Positions 4,713 to 5,374 of a stretch of DNA of 5,374 nt are shown here, one piece after another. Position numbers and translations under genes: made by a program. A model generated the notes under the pieces. The model did not search any database and was not told where the DNA came from. It was given only the letters and a program-made list of their open reading frames with translations. The first letter of the stretch is position 1. Each line of letters starts with the position of its first letter. The DNA comes from CAYONQ01 sp964405375 (GTDB lineage Bacteria > Planctomycetota > Phycisphaerae > Sedimentisphaerales > Anaerobacaceae), in assembly GCA_964405375.1 (NCBI GenBank), contig CAYONQ010000113.1, forward strand, positions 1-5,374, written 5' to 3'.

Positions 4713-4740
4713 GTATCTCGTGAAGCGTATCTCGTGAAGC
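4713..4740 (+). repeat. Perfect 14-nt tandem duplication
   Basis: GTATCTCGTGAAGC occurs twice without a gap (4713-4726 and 4727-4740). It can be read as alternating heptamers GTATCTC and GTGAAGC, so it fits the period-7 style of the other arrays. Confidence 0.7.
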
Positions 4741-4954
4741 GGAATTTAAAGGTGTCAGATACATTTTTTCGTAAGCCATGCTACCTTGCTGATACGTTAC
4801 TTGCGGGTCTTCGCGTTCTTGCCGCTGCTGGCGGGAATCGTTCCCCCAATTTTGTGGGTATTTTAACATATTTTCGGGCAAAAATCAAGAAAAAACGGCC
4901 AAAAGATTAGCCACAGAGAGGGCTTTAGACAAATACAAGTTTTTTGTTTTCGGT
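4741..4954. other. Intergenic stretch without recognised gene
   Basis: It contains GGTGTCAGATACATTTTT (4751-4768). From memory this resembles motifs near REP-associated tyrosine transposase remnants in many genomes, but no transposase is visible. A minus-strand frame through 4756-4870 has coding-like codons but no recognised domain and no ribosome binding site. GCCACAGAGAG (4910-4920) is a fragment of the dispersed repeats seen at 4245-4523. Confidence 0.35.
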
Positions 4955-4984
4955 TTGACAATTGCAACAACACTATATTAGTAT
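4955..4984 (+). promoter_or_regulatory. Sigma70-like promoter of the arsR-family gene
   Basis: A consensus -35 TTGACA (4955-4960) is followed after 18 bases by TAGTAT (4979-4984), four of six matches to TATAAT. TATTAG at 15 bases spacing is a weaker alternative. The -10 lies inside the left arm of the palindrome at 4974-5003, so a bound repressor would block polymerase. Confidence 0.6.
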
Positions 4985-5003
4985 ATGCATACATACTAAT
5001 ATA
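4974..5003 (+). promoter_or_regulatory. Predicted ArsR/SmtB-type operator
   Basis: An interrupted palindrome with perfect 11-bp arms: TATATTAGTAT (4974-4984) and ATACTAATATA (4993-5003) around the 8-bp centre ATGCATAC. AT-rich imperfect palindromes overlapping the promoter just before the gene are typical for ArsR/SmtB repressors. Within it TATGCATA (4984-4991) is a second, off-centre palindrome. It overlaps the -10 and the expected transcription start, so autorepression is the natural reading. Confidence 0.75.
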
Positions 5004-5023
5004 CTACCGTTTGGCGGTGGTAT
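5001..5023 (+). other. Leader hairpin overlapping the operator edge
   Basis: ATACTACCG (5001-5009) pairs with CGGTGGTAT (5015-5023) across a TTTGG loop: 9 pairs including one G-U. If transcription starts near 4991, this stem lies close to the 5' end of the mRNA and might stabilise it. It is not followed by a T-run and is not a terminator. Confidence 0.4.
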
Positions 5024-5054
5024 CAGGTTGTGTTAAAGTTGTTGTGTGAAATAT

Positions 5055-5062
5055 GGAGGTGA
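5055..5062 (+). promoter_or_regulatory. Strong Shine-Dalgarno for the arsR-family gene
   Basis: GGAGGTGA, fully complementary to the usual 16S 3' end, with nine bases between GGAGG and the ATG at 5069. It fixes the start and suggests efficient translation once repression is lifted. Confidence 0.8.
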
Positions 5063-5068
5063 ATTGTT

Positions 5069-5341
5069 ATGGTTGACGCAGAAAAGCTGGCGGGGACGTT
5101 TAAGCTGCTTTCGGTAGAGGCGAGGATACGCATTGTGAAGGCCCTTAAGCGGCGAGCGATGTGTGTTACTGAGCTGACATCGCAAACAGGTATAACACAT
5201 TCGGCAACTTCTCAGCATCTTCGAGTTCTGAGAGATGCACGCCTTGTAAAATTTCAGAAGAGAGGATTCCATGTTTATTATCATCTTGATGTACAAAACA
5301 TAGCTCGCATTCACAAGACCATCAGCGAGCTATTTGAGTAG
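5069..5341 (+). CDS. ArsR/SmtB-family winged-helix transcriptional repressor
   Basis: A 90-residue DNA-binding repressor that probably acts as a dimer at the palindrome just upstream. Residues about 10-70 form the winged helix-turn-helix: LLSVEARIRIVKAL (13-26), ITHSATSQHLRVLRDARLV (42-60) containing the recognition helix, and the wing KRGFHVYYHLD (64-74). ArsR-family metal sensors often carry ELCVCDL in helix alpha3; here the matching stretch is AMCVTEL (30-36), so only one cysteine (C32, the sole Cys in the protein) remains and the second is threonine. Classical two- or three-thiolate arsenic or metal sensing is therefore unlikely as drawn. The ligand is unknown and could be another metal site, a redox signal or none. 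It is transcribed away from leuA and is probably the first gene of a unit continuing right. Family assignment is firm; the regulated function cannot be named. Confidence 0.93.
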   Translation: MVDAEKLAGTFKLLSVEARIRIVKALKRRAMCVTELTSQTGITHSATSQHLRVLRDARLVKFQKRGFHVYYHLDVQNIARIHKTISELFE

Positions 5342-5366
5342 TGCATGGATTAGAAAGAAGGTTTGT

Positions 5367-5371
5367 AAGGA
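5367..5371 (+). promoter_or_regulatory. Probable Shine-Dalgarno for a gene just beyond the right edge
   Basis: AAGGA at 5367-5371, 25 bases after the arsR-family stop, ends three bases from the window edge. A start codon would be expected within a few bases outside. This suggests a co-transcribed downstream gene, which is often the regulated target in ArsR operons. Confidence 0.4.
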
Positions 5372-5374
5372 AAC

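Noticed and set aside
4591..4881. Minus-strand frame with fairly coding-like codons
   Set aside because: Starts at TTG without a ribosome binding site, matches no family I recognise, and its second half runs through the tandem duplication and the branched element. Could be a decayed fragment, but not supportable.

Overview
The window carries a leucine-biosynthesis gene run on the minus strand (leuA, leuC, leuD, then the start of a GxxExxY-family gene that leaves the left edge). A long gene-free stretch of about 1.37 kb follows, and then a small ArsR/SmtB-type repressor gene on the plus strand with a well-formed promoter/operator. Organism: a bacterium using Shine-Dalgarno initiation, with the short, archaeal-like LeuC/LeuD pair (420 and 162 residues) common in anaerobes. 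The protein style and the repeat-littered spacers suggest an uncultured Planctomycetota (Phycisphaerae-like) or similar lineage. This is an impression from memory, not a computed assignment.

Layout. 1-120 (-): N-terminal 40 codons of a GxxExxY protein, TTG start. 140-169: a three-unit, 10-nt-period repeat that also supplies the last codons and stop of leuD. 160-648 (-): leuD. 649-833: spacer with a small hairpin and a heptamer array. 834-2096 (-): leuC. 2099-2126: a second heptamer array in the leuA-leuC spacer. 2125-3696 (-): leuA. 3697-4954: no credible gene; it holds a dyad, a GC hairpin, a G-quadruplex motif, about 110 bp of A-tracts phased at 10 bp, a cluster of short degenerate tandem arrays (periods 7, 8, 9 and 10), and a branched inverted-repeat element. 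4955-5068: sigma70-like promoter, a 30-bp interrupted palindrome, a leader hairpin and a strong ribosome binding site. 5069-5341 (+): ArsR-family repressor. A last Shine-Dalgarno-like motif at the right edge suggests another gene starts just outside.

How the genes work together. LeuA condenses 2-oxoisovalerate with acetyl-CoA to 2-isopropylmalate, and LeuC plus LeuD isomerise it to 3-isopropylmalate. leuB is not in the window. The short spacing suggests leuA-leuC-leuD are co-transcribed, although the 185-nt leuC-leuD spacer is long for an operon. The ArsR gene is divergent and far from leuA, so it most likely controls itself and the gene(s) to its right, not leucine synthesis.

The protein-coding genes are ordinary. 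The unusual material is in the spacers: nearly all of them contain short fixed-period degenerate arrays of 7 to 10 nt. No previously unknown protein system is visible.
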